This document shows positions 11,585 to 20,660 of a DNA stretch of 64,000 nucleotides, piece by piece. Location: contig CALQTN020000014.1 of assembly GCA_943333505.2 (NCBI GenBank), positions 1 through 64,000 of the forward strand. Reading direction: 5' to 3'. Within the stretch, counting starts at the first letter, position 1. Every line of letters begins with the position of its first letter. This DNA comes from Asaia bogorensis (GTDB lineage Bacteria > Pseudomonadota > Alphaproteobacteria > Acetobacterales > Acetobacteraceae). Position numbers and translations under genes: made by a program. Below the pieces are notes generated by a model. The model was not told the DNA's origin. It saw nothing but the letters and a program-made list of their open reading frames with translations, and searched no databases.

Positions 11585-12948
11585 GTCAGGCCCAGCAAAG
11601 CCGGTGATAAGCGGGTGGGGATGCGGTCTGGCGTGCAACCCGACAGGCCCATGCGGTCGAGCCAGGCTTCGAACTCCGGCGCCGGTCGCAGGCCGAGGGT
11701 GGAGCGAAGATAGAGCGCATCGTGGAACGAGGTGCTTTGGTACGATAGCATCACATCATCCGCGCCGGGCACCCCCATGATGAACGTCACGCCGGCGGCG
11801 CCGAGCAGGGTGAGCAGCGCGTCCATGTCATCCTGATCGGCCTCGGCATGATTGGTGTAGCAGACATCGACCCCCATCGGCAGGCCGAGCATTTTGCCGC
11901 AGAAATGATCTTCCAGGCCGGCGCGGGTAATCTGCTTGCCGTCGTAAAGATATTCCGGGCCGATAAAGCCAACCACGGAGTTGACCAGCAGCGGCGAAAA
12001 TGCGCGGGCGACGGCGTAGGCGCGGGCCTCGATGGTTTGCTGATCGACGCCGTGATGGGCGTTGGCGGATAGCGCGCTGCCCTGGCCGGTTTCGAAATAC
12101 ATCAGGTTCTGGCCGATAGTGCCGCGTTTGAGCGACAGGGCGGCGTCTTGCGCCTCGCGCAATAAAGCCAGATTGATGCCGAAACTTGCGTTGGTGGCTT
12201 GGGTTCCGCCGATCGACTGGAACACCAGATCAACCGGCGCGCCTTGTTCGATGCAGCGCAAGGTGGTGGTGACATGCGCCAAGATGCAGCTTTGGGTGGG
12301 GATGTCGAAGCGGGTGCGGACATCGTCGAGCATATGCAGCAGCGCCGTCGTGGCAGCCACCGAATCAGTTGCCGGGTTGACGCCGATCACCGCATCGCCG
12401 GCGCCGAGCAGCAGGCCGTCAAGCGTGGATGCCGCGACGCCGCGCGGATCATCAATCGGGTGATTGGGCTGCAAGCGCACCGATAGCCGGCCGGGCAGGC
12501 CGATGGTGTTGCGAAACGCCGCCGTCACCCGGCACTTGGCGGCGACGGCGATCAGGTCCTGCAGCCGCATGATCTTGCTGGTGGCAGCAACGATTTCCGG
12601 GGTGAGACCGGGGCGCAAGGCCACGATCTCGGGAGCTGTGGCGGCGAGCAGGAAATCACGGAAGCCCCCAACCGTCAGCGCCGCGATCGGGGCGAAGGCG
12701 ACCGGATCGTGGCGATCGAGGATCAGGCGGGTGACTTCATCGGTCTCATACGGGATCAGCGGGGCGGCAAGAATATCCGCGAGCGTGATATCGGCAAGCG
12801 CCAGTTGGGCCGCGACCCGCTCGGTCGCACTGCCCGCGGCAATCCCCGCGAGTTGGTCGCCCGACCGCAATGGCGAGGCCCGCGCCAGCAATGTAGCAAG
12901 ATCGGGGAAGATGAAGCGCTGGCCATTGACGGTGTGACGGTACGGCAT
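11581..12948 (-). CDS. eutB: Ethanolamine ammonia-lyase large subunit
   Basis: This is the catalytic, B12-binding TIM-barrel subunit. The 455 residues include MPYRHTVNGQRFIFPDLATL, FRNTIGLPGRLSVRLQPNHP, DGLLLGAGDAVIGVNPATDS, FETGQGSALSANAHHGVDQQ and CYTNHAEADQDDMDALLTLL, which are diagnostic for EutB. Length is normal. It heads the eutB-eutC-GST operon. Upstream lies a palindromic repeat block (12988-13095) and not a recognisable promoter or cobalamin riboswitch. Confidence 0.96.
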   Translation of the reverse strand: MPYRHTVNGQRFIFPDLATLLARASPLRSGDQLAGIAAGSATERVAAQLALADITLADILAAPLIPYETDEVTRLILDRHDPVAFAPIAALTVGGFRDFLLAATAPEIVALRPGLTPEIVAATSKIMRLQDLIAVAAKCRVTAAFRNTIGLPGRLSVRLQPNHPIDDPRGVAASTLDGLLLGAGDAVIGVNPATDSVAATTALLHMLDDVRTRFDIPTQSCILAHVTTTLRCIEQGAPVDLVFQSIGGTQATNASFGINLALLREAQDAALSLKRGTIGQNLMYFETGQGSALSANAHHGVDQQTIEARAYAVARAFSPLLVNSVVGFIGPEYLYDGKQITRAGLEDHFCGKMLGLPMGVDVCYTNHAEADQDDMDALLTLLGAAGVTFIMGVPGADDVMLSYQSTSFHDALYLRSTLGLRPAPEFEAWLDRMGLSGCTPDRIPTRLSPALLGLT

Positions 12949-12987
12949 AGCTGGGAGGTTAGGGGAGGAGCAACGCGCAACACAAAT

Positions 12988-13095
12988 CTAGAGTGTGATC
13001 CGTTGAAGTTGAATCAGCAGACACGCTCAAGGGCCTTGTCTTCACGATCATCTTTATCCATCCAATCGAAGCCGATTGAACGAATGATGATCTAG
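12988..13095. repeat. Modular palindromic repeat, modules D+C
   Basis: The first part begins CTAGAGTGTGATCCGTTGAA and ends near ACACGCTC, an imperfect palindrome (module D). The second (module C) starts near CTTGTCTTCACGATCATC and ends ATGATGATCTAG. Its arms ATCCATCCAATCG and CGATTGAACGAAT pair imperfectly around AAGC. Module C recurs at 16398-16462. The block occupies the gap between tauD and eutB. Confidence 0.8.
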
Positions 13096-13109
13096 CGCGG
13101 GCGTCAGCC

Positions 13110-13940
13110 CTACCCCGCCAACCCCACCCCCTCAATCGTAATCCGGTGCATCAACCGTCGCGCGCCATGATAATCATTGACCGCGTAATGCCAGGTCGCC
13201 CGATTATCCCAGAACGCCAGCGATCCCTGGCGCCACTGGAAACGACAGCCAAACTCGGGCCGGGCGGCGTGGCGATAGAGCTGCTCCAGCAAAGGCTTGC
13301 TTTCATCAGCCGTCCAACCCTCAAAATGCAGGGTGAAGCCGGGGTTCACGTAGAGCACTTTCTTACCGCTGTCGGGATGGCGCACGATCACCGGGTGGAT
13401 CGCGTCCTGGGTGGCCTGCTCGGCGTTCTTATAGCGCGGATCGTCATCTTTCTTGCCGACGCCGAAGACGTGGCGGCTGGAATGGACGGCGCGCATCCCG
13501 GACAGCGTGTGTTTCATCCCGTCCGACAGCGCGTCATAAGCCGCCGACATCGAGGAAAACAGGGTGTCGCCGCCGTGGTCGGGGACTTCGCGGGCATACA
13601 GCACCGATCCCAGGGCGGGTTCGCGGTCGTAGCTGTGGTCGGTGTGCCAGCCGCCGCCGACATTGGTTTTCTGTTCGGGTTCCTTGCGTACCTCGGCGAT
13701 CTGCGGATGGCCTTCGACCGCGCGGAAGAAGCGGTTGATGTTGATCGGGCCGAATTTTCCGGCAAATTCGATGTGCTGCTCGGGGGTCAGGGTCTGGTCG
13801 CGGAAGAAAATCACCCCGTGTTCGGCGAGGGCGGCGCGAATATCGGCGACCACGTCCTGGCGGAGGGGCTGGGCGAGATCAATGCCGAGCAGTTCCGCGC
13901 CGACGCCACCGCTGGCCGGTTTGATGTGCATGTGGCCCAT
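13110..13940 (-). CDS. TauD/TfdA family 2-oxoglutarate- and Fe(II)-dependent dioxygenase
   Basis: The 276-residue protein has the HxD iron motif in GGGWHTDHSYDREPALGSVL, the distal His and 2-oxoglutarate-binding Arg in NRATWHYAVNDYHGARRLMH, and an N-terminal ELLGIDLAQPL typical of the TauD family. Family members hydroxylate taurine, 2,4-D, sulfonates or other small acids, and the substrate here is unknown. The ATG at 13940 follows GGAGGAAATC, a clear ribosome-binding site, so the longer TTG-started frame to 14003 is not used. No sulfonate transporter lies alongside. It is divergent from ptsP. Confidence 0.88.
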   Translation of the reverse strand: MGHMHIKPASGGVGAELLGIDLAQPLRQDVVADIRAALAEHGVIFFRDQTLTPEQHIEFAGKFGPININRFFRAVEGHPQIAEVRKEPEQKTNVGGGWHTDHSYDREPALGSVLYAREVPDHGGDTLFSSMSAAYDALSDGMKHTLSGMRAVHSSRHVFGVGKKDDDPRYKNAEQATQDAIHPVIVRHPDSGKKVLYVNPGFTLHFEGWTADESKPLLEQLYRHAARPEFGCRFQWRQGSLAFWDNRATWHYAVNDYHGARRLMHRITIEGVGLAG

Positions 13941-14046
13941 GATTTCCTCCGTTAATTCGACAGTGTGTTCAACATTCCGGCGAAAATCCCGCCCCGTCAA
14001 CAAATTGCGCCTTTCTTTCGCCTGATCAGCCCCTTAACTCGGAGCC

Positions 14047-16296
14047 ATGTCCGCGCCGCGCCGCCTGCTCACCCGACTGCGAGATCTGATGGCCAAGGGC
14101 GATTCCCACGGGGGGTCGGCACCGATGTCCGAACTCGTCCGCATGGTGGCGGGGGAATTGGTCAGCGAAGTGTGCTCGCTCTACATCGCGCGGCCCGGCG
14201 ATATGCTGGAATTATTCGCCACCGAGGGGCTGCAGCCAGACGCCATCGGCCGCACCCGGCTGCGGGTTGGCGAAGGGATAGTCGGGCTGGTGGCTGCAAC
14301 CCATAGCGTGATGAACCTGGCCGACGCGCAGAACCATCCGGCCTTTGCCTATCGCCCGGAAACCGGCGAGGAAAAATACGCCTCCATGCTGGCCGTGCCG
14401 GTGCGGCGCGGCGGGCGGACGATGGGGGTGTTGACGGTGCAGAACCGCACGCCCCGGCACTTCGACGAGGACGAGGTCGATGTGCTGGCAACCGTCGCCA
14501 TGCTGGTGGCCGAGGTTCTGGTCGCGTCCGGCGCGGAAGGCGCGGATGAGGGTCTGGGCGGCACCGTCGCACGGCGCTTCACCGCGGTTTCGCTGGCATC
14601 GGGACTGGCGATCGGCAAAATTCGCGTGCTCGGGCCGGTGCTCCCGCCCAAACGGGTGCTGGCGGAGAACCCGGCCCAGGAGCAGGCGCGGCTCGACAAG
14701 GCAGTTGCCACGATGCGCCGCGATGTGGACGCACTGATCGCGACCGGCCTGCCGGACGCGGATGCCGCCGAGGCGCTGGCATCCCGAGAAATTTTGGACA
14801 GCTACCGGCTGGTGGCGTCCGATGGCGGGTGGCTGAAGCGGGTGGCAGACGCCATTCGTGGCGGGCTGTCAGCGGAAGCGGCGGTCCATCGCGTCGCCGG
14901 CGATCTGCGCGACCGGATGCGCCGGATCAGCGATCCCTATCTGCGCGAGCGGCTGGCAGACATCGAGGACCTGATCGGCCGGCTGATGCTGGCGCTCGAT
15001 GGCAACACCGCAGCGTCGCGATCTGCGCCCGATACCATCATTCTGGCGCGGCGGATGGGTCCGGCGGAATTGCTCGAATGGCATGCTGGCGGCGTGATCG
15101 GGGTGGTGATCGAGGAAGCCAGCCCGTCCGGTCACGCCGCTATTCTGGCGCGCGCGCTCGGGCTGCCGGCGCTCGCGGGGGCGGCGGGGATGCTGGATGC
15201 CGCGTCCGACGGCGATACCGCAATTGTGATGGCCGATGATGGCAATGGCGGGCAACTGATTCTGCGGCCGGAACACGATGTCATTCAGGTGTTCACCCGC
15301 GCCCTGGAAGCCCGCAGCGCCCGCCAGGCTGGCTATGCCGCATTGCGCGACCGCCCGAGCCTGACGCGCGACGGCACAGCGGTGGAATTGATGCTCAATG
15401 TCGGGCTCGCGTTGGAACTGGGCCAGCTGGATGCAACAGGCGCCGCCGGCATCGGCCTGTTCCGCACCGAGATCGCCATGCTGGCCCGCGGATCGGTGGC
15501 CGATGTCCCGGAACAGGCGGCGGTCTATGCCCAGGTTCTGGATGCCGCGGGCGACCGCCCGGTGCTGTTCCGCACGCTTGATCTCGGCGGCGACAAGATC
15601 CTGCCGGGCAGCACCCGGATCGAGGAAAACCCCGCCATGGGATGGCGCAGCCTGCGCATCGGCCTGGACCGGCCGGCCGTGTTGCGCCGCCAATTGCGCG
15701 CATTGCTGCTGGCGGCCGGCGGGCGTCCCCTGTCGATCATGTTCCCGATGGTGGCAACCGTCGCCGAATTGCGCGCCGCCAAGTCGCTGTTGCGCACCGA
15801 ACTCGCGCGCATCAGGCCGGCGCCGGCGGAATTGCGGGTCGGCACGATGCTCGAAGTGCCCGCGCTGATGTGGCAGTTGCCGGCGCTGCTGCAGGAGGTC
15901 GATTTCATCTCGGTCGGCAGCAACGACCTGATGCAGTTCCTGTTCGCCGCCGATCGCGGCACGCCTGGCCTCGCCGGGCGCTATGATTTCCTGTCGCCGC
16001 CGGTGCTCGAACTGCTCGCCGACCTCGCGGCGCGCTGCACGGCCGCCGGGGTGAAATTATCGGTGTGCGGCGAGCACGCATCCCGCCCGCTGGAGGCGAT
16101 GACGATGGTCGGGCTAGGGATCACCTCGCTGTCAATGCCGGCATCAGGGCTGTTCCCGGTCAAGGCAATGCTCGCCGAGCTGGATCTTGGCGGGTTTCGG
16201 CGGGTGCTTGACGGGATCAGGCGCACGGCATCGGGGGCGGCAAGCGTGCGTGAACCGCTGGCCGCCTGGGCGCGCGAACACGGTCTCGCGATCTAG
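14047..16296 (+). CDS. ptsP: Enzyme I-Ntr of the nitrogen phosphotransferase system
   Basis: EI-Ntr takes phosphate from PEP and passes it to NPr and EIIA-Ntr, a regulatory relay. The 749 residues have an N-terminal GAF sensor domain (about 20-165), the swivelling phospho-His domain with the catalytic His at 363 in SPSGHAAILARALGLPALAG, and the C-terminal PEP-binding TIM barrel (GIGLFRTEIAML, DLGGDKILPG, SVGSNDLMQFLFAADR, SVCGEHASRP). The residue before the His is Gly, where most homologues have Ser. The TAG stop is formed by the first bases of the repeat at 16293. Confidence 0.95.
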   Translation: MSAPRRLLTRLRDLMAKGDSHGGSAPMSELVRMVAGELVSEVCSLYIARPGDMLELFATEGLQPDAIGRTRLRVGEGIVGLVAATHSVMNLADAQNHPAFAYRPETGEEKYASMLAVPVRRGGRTMGVLTVQNRTPRHFDEDEVDVLATVAMLVAEVLVASGAEGADEGLGGTVARRFTAVSLASGLAIGKIRVLGPVLPPKRVLAENPAQEQARLDKAVATMRRDVDALIATGLPDADAAEALASREILDSYRLVASDGGWLKRVADAIRGGLSAEAAVHRVAGDLRDRMRRISDPYLRERLADIEDLIGRLMLALDGNTAASRSAPDTIILARRMGPAELLEWHAGGVIGVVIEEASPSGHAAILARALGLPALAGAAGMLDAASDGDTAIVMADDGNGGQLILRPEHDVIQVFTRALEARSARQAGYAALRDRPSLTRDGTAVELMLNVGLALELGQLDATGAAGIGLFRTEIAMLARGSVADVPEQAAVYAQVLDAAGDRPVLFRTLDLGGDKILPGSTRIEENPAMGWRSLRIGLDRPAVLRRQLRALLLAAGGRPLSIMFPMVATVAELRAAKSLLRTELARIRPAPAELRVGTMLEVPALMWQLPALLQEVDFISVGSNDLMQFLFAADRGTPGLAGRYDFLSPPVLELLADLAARCTAAGVKLSVCGEHASRPLEAMTMVGLGITSLSMPASGLFPVKAMLAELDLGGFRRVLDGIRRTASGAASVREPLAAWAREHGLAI

Positions 16297-16462
16297 AGCG
16301 TGATGACCGTAGGTGGAATCACCGAAGGTCTGAATCACGCGACCCAACAAAGAGTTAGAGCGTGATGACCGTGTCTACCAGCGATCATCACGCTCTAGAG
16401 TCTTGTTTTCACGATCATCATCATCCGTCCAATCGAAGCCGATTGCACGGATGATGATCTAG
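16293..16462. repeat. Modular palindromic repeat, modules B+A+C
   Basis: Three modules are joined. B (16294-16355) reads TAGAGCGTGATGACCGTAGG and continues to ACAAAGAG. It is the reverse complement of the block at 23345-23405. A (16356-16397) has arms TAGAGCGTGATGA and TCATCACGCTCTA. C (16398-16462) has arms ATCCGTCCAATCG and CGATTGCACGGAT around AAGC. The left end supplies the ptsP stop codon. The block fills most of the ptsP to rodZ gap. Confidence 0.85.
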
Positions 16463-16551
16463 CCAAGCCCCGGCCCAGCCGCTACAAAGCCGCTCGATCT
16501 CATTGCCACTTTGGCGGAAGGCCGCAGAAATATGTCGCGGAAATCCGCGTT

Positions 16552-17517
16552 GTGAAAGTCCCGTTCGGCGACCGCCAGAAACCCCTGGACGGCGGGTCAG
16601 CTTCGCGCGTCGGCGCGGAACTCCGTGCGGCGCGTGAAAACATCGGCTGGACCCTGCCCGCCGTCGCCGCCCATCTGCGCATCCGGCTGCCCTACCTCGA
16701 AGCGATCGAGGAAGGCCGCATCGCCGACCTGCCCGGCAACGCCTACGCGCTCGGCTTCGTGCGCAGCTACGCCAAGGAACTCGGGCTTGATCCGGAAGAA
16801 ATCGCCCGTCGTTTCCGCGCCGAGGCCGCCGAGGTCAACCGCAAGACCGAGCTGAGCTTCCCGGCGCCGGTGCCGCAGCGTGGCTTGCCGGCCGGGGCGT
16901 TGATGCTACTCGGGCTGATCATCGCGGTCGGCGGCTATATCGCGTGGTATCGCGTATCGAGCGACGCCCCGCCGAGCGAGGTTATCCGGCCAGTGCCGGA
17001 GCGTCTGGCAGAACTGATCCCCGCCGCCCCGCCGCCGCCACCAGCAGCGCCGAAACCTGTGCCGGACGAGCCAACCCAGCCTGTCACCGCCATCCCGGCG
17101 CCCGCCCCGCCCAAGCCTGAACCGCCCAAGCCCGAGCAAGCTGTGGTGGCACCGCAAACTGTTTCACCGCCCGCCGGGGAGGCGTTGCCCGAGGGTACCC
17201 GCCTGGTTCTGCGCGCGAAAGCCGATTCCTGGATGCAAGTCCGCGACCGCCAGGGCACTGTATTGCTTAACCGGGTGCTGCGGGCCGGTGAAACCTGGCC
17301 AGCACCGCCGAAACTGTCACTATTGCTGACCACCGGCAACGCCGGCGGCACGGAAATCCTGGTGGACGGCAAAACAACCGCCGCCTTGGGTGCCGACGGC
17401 GTCGTGCGGCGGGATATGGTGCTCGACGCTGATGCGGTGCGCGATGGCAAGCTCGCGGTGGTGCCACAGGTGGTGGCACCAGTGGCGGCAAAGCCCGTCG
17501 TGAAGACGACACCGTAG
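16552..17517 (+). CDS. RodZ-like helix-turn-helix membrane protein
   Basis: The order of parts is an Xre/HTH_25 domain (GAELRAARENIGWTLPAVAA, then RLPYLEAIEEGRIADLPGNA, residues 20-90), one transmembrane helix (AGALMLLGLIIAVGGYIAWY, about 115-134), a long Pro/Ala-rich linker (150-220), and a C-terminal DUF4115 beta domain starting at GTRLVLRAKADSWMQVRD. This is the RodZ architecture. RodZ links MreB to the cell-wall elongation machinery. The start is GTG at 16552. In many proteobacteria rodZ lies next to ispG, but here sucAB and a phosphoesterase separate them. Confidence 0.85.
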   Translation: MKVPFGDRQKPLDGGSASRVGAELRAARENIGWTLPAVAAHLRIRLPYLEAIEEGRIADLPGNAYALGFVRSYAKELGLDPEEIARRFRAEAAEVNRKTELSFPAPVPQRGLPAGALMLLGLIIAVGGYIAWYRVSSDAPPSEVIRPVPERLAELIPAAPPPPPAAPKPVPDEPTQPVTAIPAPAPPKPEPPKPEQAVVAPQTVSPPAGEALPEGTRLVLRAKADSWMQVRDRQGTVLLNRVLRAGETWPAPPKLSLLLTTGNAGGTEILVDGKTTAALGADGVVRRDMVLDADAVRDGKLAVVPQVVAPVAAKPVVKTTP

Positions 17518-17712
17518 GCGCTGCATAAAAAGCATACGCGCGGCCAAAATCACCCACGCCGATCATCGCAGGCGATAACATTTCACCCCGTAGTACCTAC
17601 TTCTTTAACCATCCCTGCCTAAATGCAACGCAGACGCACGGTGCGACGGTAGCGCGCCTGCGTCGCATAAGATAAGCCTCCGCCGCATTTAAACCGCCGA
17701 CAAGGACCCATC

Positions 17713-20589
17713 ATGGCTGGTGTCGACATTCTCGCAACCGCGCTCAACGGCGGCAATGCTGCCTTCATCGCGGAAATGTATGCAAGATGGGTCGAGGACC
17801 CTGGCACCGTCGATGCCAGCTTCGCCGATTTGTTCGGCGCGATGAATGATGAAACCCGCGCCATCCTGACCGATGCGTCCGGTGCATCCTGGGCCCCACG
17901 CCCCCGCAGCATCGATGATGCCCCCACCACCACCCCCACCCCCGCACCCACGCGCCGGATCGCCGATGCGCCGCCGAATGCCGACCAGGTCCGCGCCGCC
18001 ACCAAGGATAGTCTGCGCGCACTGATGATGATCCGTACTTATCGCGTGCGCGGCCATCTTGAAGCCCAGCTGGACCCGCTCGGCCTGCAAGTGCCCAAGC
18101 CGCACCCGGAACTCGATCCGGCGACGCATGGCTTCCACGAAGCCGACATGGATCGGCCGATTTTCATCGACTACGTGCTCGGCCTCGAAACCGCGACACC
18201 GCGCCAGATTTTGCAGGTTTTGCGCCAGACTTATTGCGGGCCGATCGGCGTGGAGTTCATGCATATCCAGGACCCCGATCAGAAGGCGTGGATCCAGCGC
18301 CGGGTTGAAGGCGCGCCCTGGTCCAACGCATTCGGGCGCGACGGCAAGAAGACAATTCTGCGACAGTTGACCGAAGCGGAGGGTTTGGAATCCTTCTGCC
18401 AGCGCCGCTTCGTTGGCACCAAGCGCTTCGGGCTGGAAGGCGCCGAAGTCACCATCCCGGCGCTGCACGCCATCATCGAAACCGCAGCCAAATCCGGCGT
18501 CCGCGAAATCGCCATTGGCATGCCGCATCGCGGCCGGCTCAACACTTTGGTGAACGTGGTGCAGAAGCCCTACACCCAGCTGTTCAGCGAATTCGGCGGG
18601 GCGAGCTTCAAGCCGGATGACGTCCAGGGTTCCGGCGACGTGAAATACCATCTCGGCACCTCCACCGACGTCGAAATTGCCGGGCACAAGCTGCATTTGT
18701 CGCTGCAGCCCAACCCGTCGCATCTCGAAGCGGTTGATCCGGTGGTGGTCGGCAAGGTCCGCGCCCGCCAGGATATGGCCGGTGATACCAGCGCCCGCCG
18801 CTCGGTGATGGGCATTCTGATGCATGGCGACGCGGCGTTTGCCGGCCAGGGGCTGGTCGCCGAAACCCTGGGGATGAGCCAGCTGATCGGCTACCGTACT
18901 GGCGGCACCATCCATCTGATCGTCAACAACCAGATCGGCTTCACCACCATCCCCGCCCACGCCTATTCCGGGCTTTATTGCACCGACATCGCCAAATCGG
19001 TGCAGGCGCCGGTGCTGCATGTGAACGGTGATGACCCGGAAGCCGTGGTCTGGTGCGCCCGCATGGCCGCCGAGTTCCGCATGGAATTCGCCACCGATTT
19101 CGTGCTGGACATCGTCTGCTATCGCCGCCACGGCCATAACGAAACCGACGAGCCGGCCTTCACCCAGCCGATCATGTATCGCGCGATCAAGGATTTGCCG
19201 ACCACGCGGACGCTCTATGCCGACAAGCTGGTCCGTGAAGGTTCGCTGGCGGCCGACGAGGCAAAGGCGATGCTGGACGAATTCTACGCCAAGCTCGAAG
19301 CATCCTATCAGGCTGCGCAAACCTACAAGCCCAACAAGGCCGACTGGCTGGAAGGCCACTGGTCCGGGCTGTCGATGCCCGACAACGCCGCCGAGCGAAC
19401 CGAAGGCGAAACCGCCGTCGCGCTGCCGGTGCTGCAGAAAATCGGCGGCGCGCTGGCGCATGTGCCGGCCGGCTTCGACCTCAATTCCAAGATCGCCCGC
19501 CAGCTCGATGCCAAAAAGGCGATGGTTGAAACCGGCGAGGGCGTTGATTGGTCCACCGGCGAGGCGCTCGCCTATGGCAGCCTGCTGCTCGAAGGCCATC
19601 GCATTCGGCTGTCTGGTGAAGACGTCCAGCGCGGCACCTTCAGCCAGCGCCATGCGGTGCTGATCGATCAGACCACCCAGAACGAATACACCCCGCTCAA
19701 CAACATCACCGGCACCCAGGCCAAGATTGAGATCTACAACTCGCTGCTGTCGGAAGTGGGCGTGCTGGGCTTTGAATACGGCTACACCCTGGCCGATCCG
19801 CGCAGCCTGGTGCTGTGGGAAGCCCAGTTCGGCGATTTCGCCAATGGTGCGCAGGTGATCATCGATCAGTTCGTTGCCAGCGGTGAAACCAAGTGGCTGC
19901 GCATGTCGGGCCTGGTGATGTTGCTGCCGCATGGCCATGAGGGCCAGGGTCCGGAGCATTCCTCGGCCCGGCCGGAACGCTATTTGCAGCTTTGCGCCGA
20001 AAACAACATGACGGTTGGCAACCTCACCACGCCCGCCAACTATTTCCACGCGCTACGCCGCCAGTTGAAGCGCAATTTCCGCCGGCCGCTGGTGCTGATG
20101 ACGCCGAAATCCCTGCTGCGGCACAAATTGGCCGTATCGCCGATGGCGGATTTCGCCGAGGGCAGTCGCTTCCTGACCGTCATAGGCGAAACCGATACGC
20201 TGGCCCCGGCTGACCAGATCAAGCGCGTGGTTCTGTGCACCGGCAAGGTCTATTACGATCTGGTCGCCGAACGCCGCAATCTTGGCATCACCGATGTCGC
20301 GATCATTCGTATCGAACAGCTCTACCCGTTCCCGGTGGTCTCGCTGCCCAAGGTTCTGGCGCCCTACACCCATGCGCAAGTGGTGTGGTGCCAGGAGGAA
20401 CCGGAGAATATGGGTGCCTGGACGTTCGTCGATCGTCGGATTGAGAAAGTGCTCGCCGACCTCGACATCGCCGCCAAACGGCCGAGCTATATTGGCCGCT
20501 GCGATGCCGCCAGCCCCGCGACCGGGCTTGCCAAAGTACATGCCGCCGAACAGGCGGCCCTAGTGCGGGACGCACTGAGTATAGATTAG
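17713..20589 (+). CDS. sucA: 2-oxoglutarate dehydrogenase E1 component
   Basis: This thiamine-diphosphate-dependent decarboxylase is the first subunit of the TCA-cycle 2-oxoglutarate dehydrogenase complex. The 958 residues include FLEKFVG-like region ESFCQRRFVGTKRFGLEGAE, EIAIGMPHRGRLNTLVNVV, GDVKYHLGTSTDVE, LSLQPNPSHLEAVDPVVVGK, and the ThDP site around NGDDPEAVVWCARMAAEFR. Length is normal. The last nine codons (LVRDALSID) and the stop lie inside the first copy of a 26-bp tandem repeat that continues into the sucA-sucB gap. Confidence 0.97.
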   Translation: MAGVDILATALNGGNAAFIAEMYARWVEDPGTVDASFADLFGAMNDETRAILTDASGASWAPRPRSIDDAPTTTPTPAPTRRIADAPPNADQVRAATKDSLRALMMIRTYRVRGHLEAQLDPLGLQVPKPHPELDPATHGFHEADMDRPIFIDYVLGLETATPRQILQVLRQTYCGPIGVEFMHIQDPDQKAWIQRRVEGAPWSNAFGRDGKKTILRQLTEAEGLESFCQRRFVGTKRFGLEGAEVTIPALHAIIETAAKSGVREIAIGMPHRGRLNTLVNVVQKPYTQLFSEFGGASFKPDDVQGSGDVKYHLGTSTDVEIAGHKLHLSLQPNPSHLEAVDPVVVGKVRARQDMAGDTSARRSVMGILMHGDAAFAGQGLVAETLGMSQLIGYRTGGTIHLIVNNQIGFTTIPAHAYSGLYCTDIAKSVQAPVLHVNGDDPEAVVWCARMAAEFRMEFATDFVLDIVCYRRHGHNETDEPAFTQPIMYRAIKDLPTTRTLYADKLVREGSLAADEAKAMLDEFYAKLEASYQAAQTYKPNKADWLEGHWSGLSMPDNAAERTEGETAVALPVLQKIGGALAHVPAGFDLNSKIARQLDAKKAMVETGEGVDWSTGEALAYGSLLLEGHRIRLSGEDVQRGTFSQRHAVLIDQTTQNEYTPLNNITGTQAKIEIYNSLLSEVGVLGFEYGYTLADPRSLVLWEAQFGDFANGAQVIIDQFVASGETKWLRMSGLVMLLPHGHEGQGPEHSSARPERYLQLCAENNMTVGNLTTPANYFHALRRQLKRNFRRPLVLMTPKSLLRHKLAVSPMADFAEGSRFLTVIGETDTLAPADQIKRVVLCTGKVYYDLVAERRNLGITDVAIIRIEQLYPFPVVSLPKVLAPYTHAQVVWCQEEPENMGAWTFVDRRIEKVLADLDIAAKRPSYIGRCDAASPATGLAKVHAAEQAALVRDALSID

Positions 20590-20638
20590 TGCGGGACGCA
20601 CTGAGTATAGACTGATGCGGGACGCACTGAGTATAGAT
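20561..20638 (+). repeat. Three tandem 26-bp repeats spanning the sucA stop codon
   Basis: The unit occurs at 20561-20586, 20587-20612 and 20613-20638, with only a few substitutions confined to the unit ends. Each copy contains GTGCGGGACGCAC or ATGCGGGACGCAC, which can fold into a hairpin of up to 5 bp with a 3-nt loop, and ends GAGTATAGA(T/C). Copy 1 encodes the SucA C-terminus, and copy 2 begins with its TAG stop. The array ends 22 nt before the sucB start. Confidence 0.9.
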
Positions 20639-20660
20639 TAGTCAATAAGGACTAGAATTC

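Noticed and set aside
12949-13109. A cobalamin riboswitch upstream of eutB
   Set aside because: The segment consists of the palindromic repeat modules D and C and lacks a recognisable B12-box.
17689-20049. A 786-codon open frame on the minus strand opposite sucA
   Set aside because: It is an antisense shadow caused by high GC at third positions. SucA on the plus strand has full family motifs, and the antisense product is His/Arg/Gly-rich without recognisable domains.
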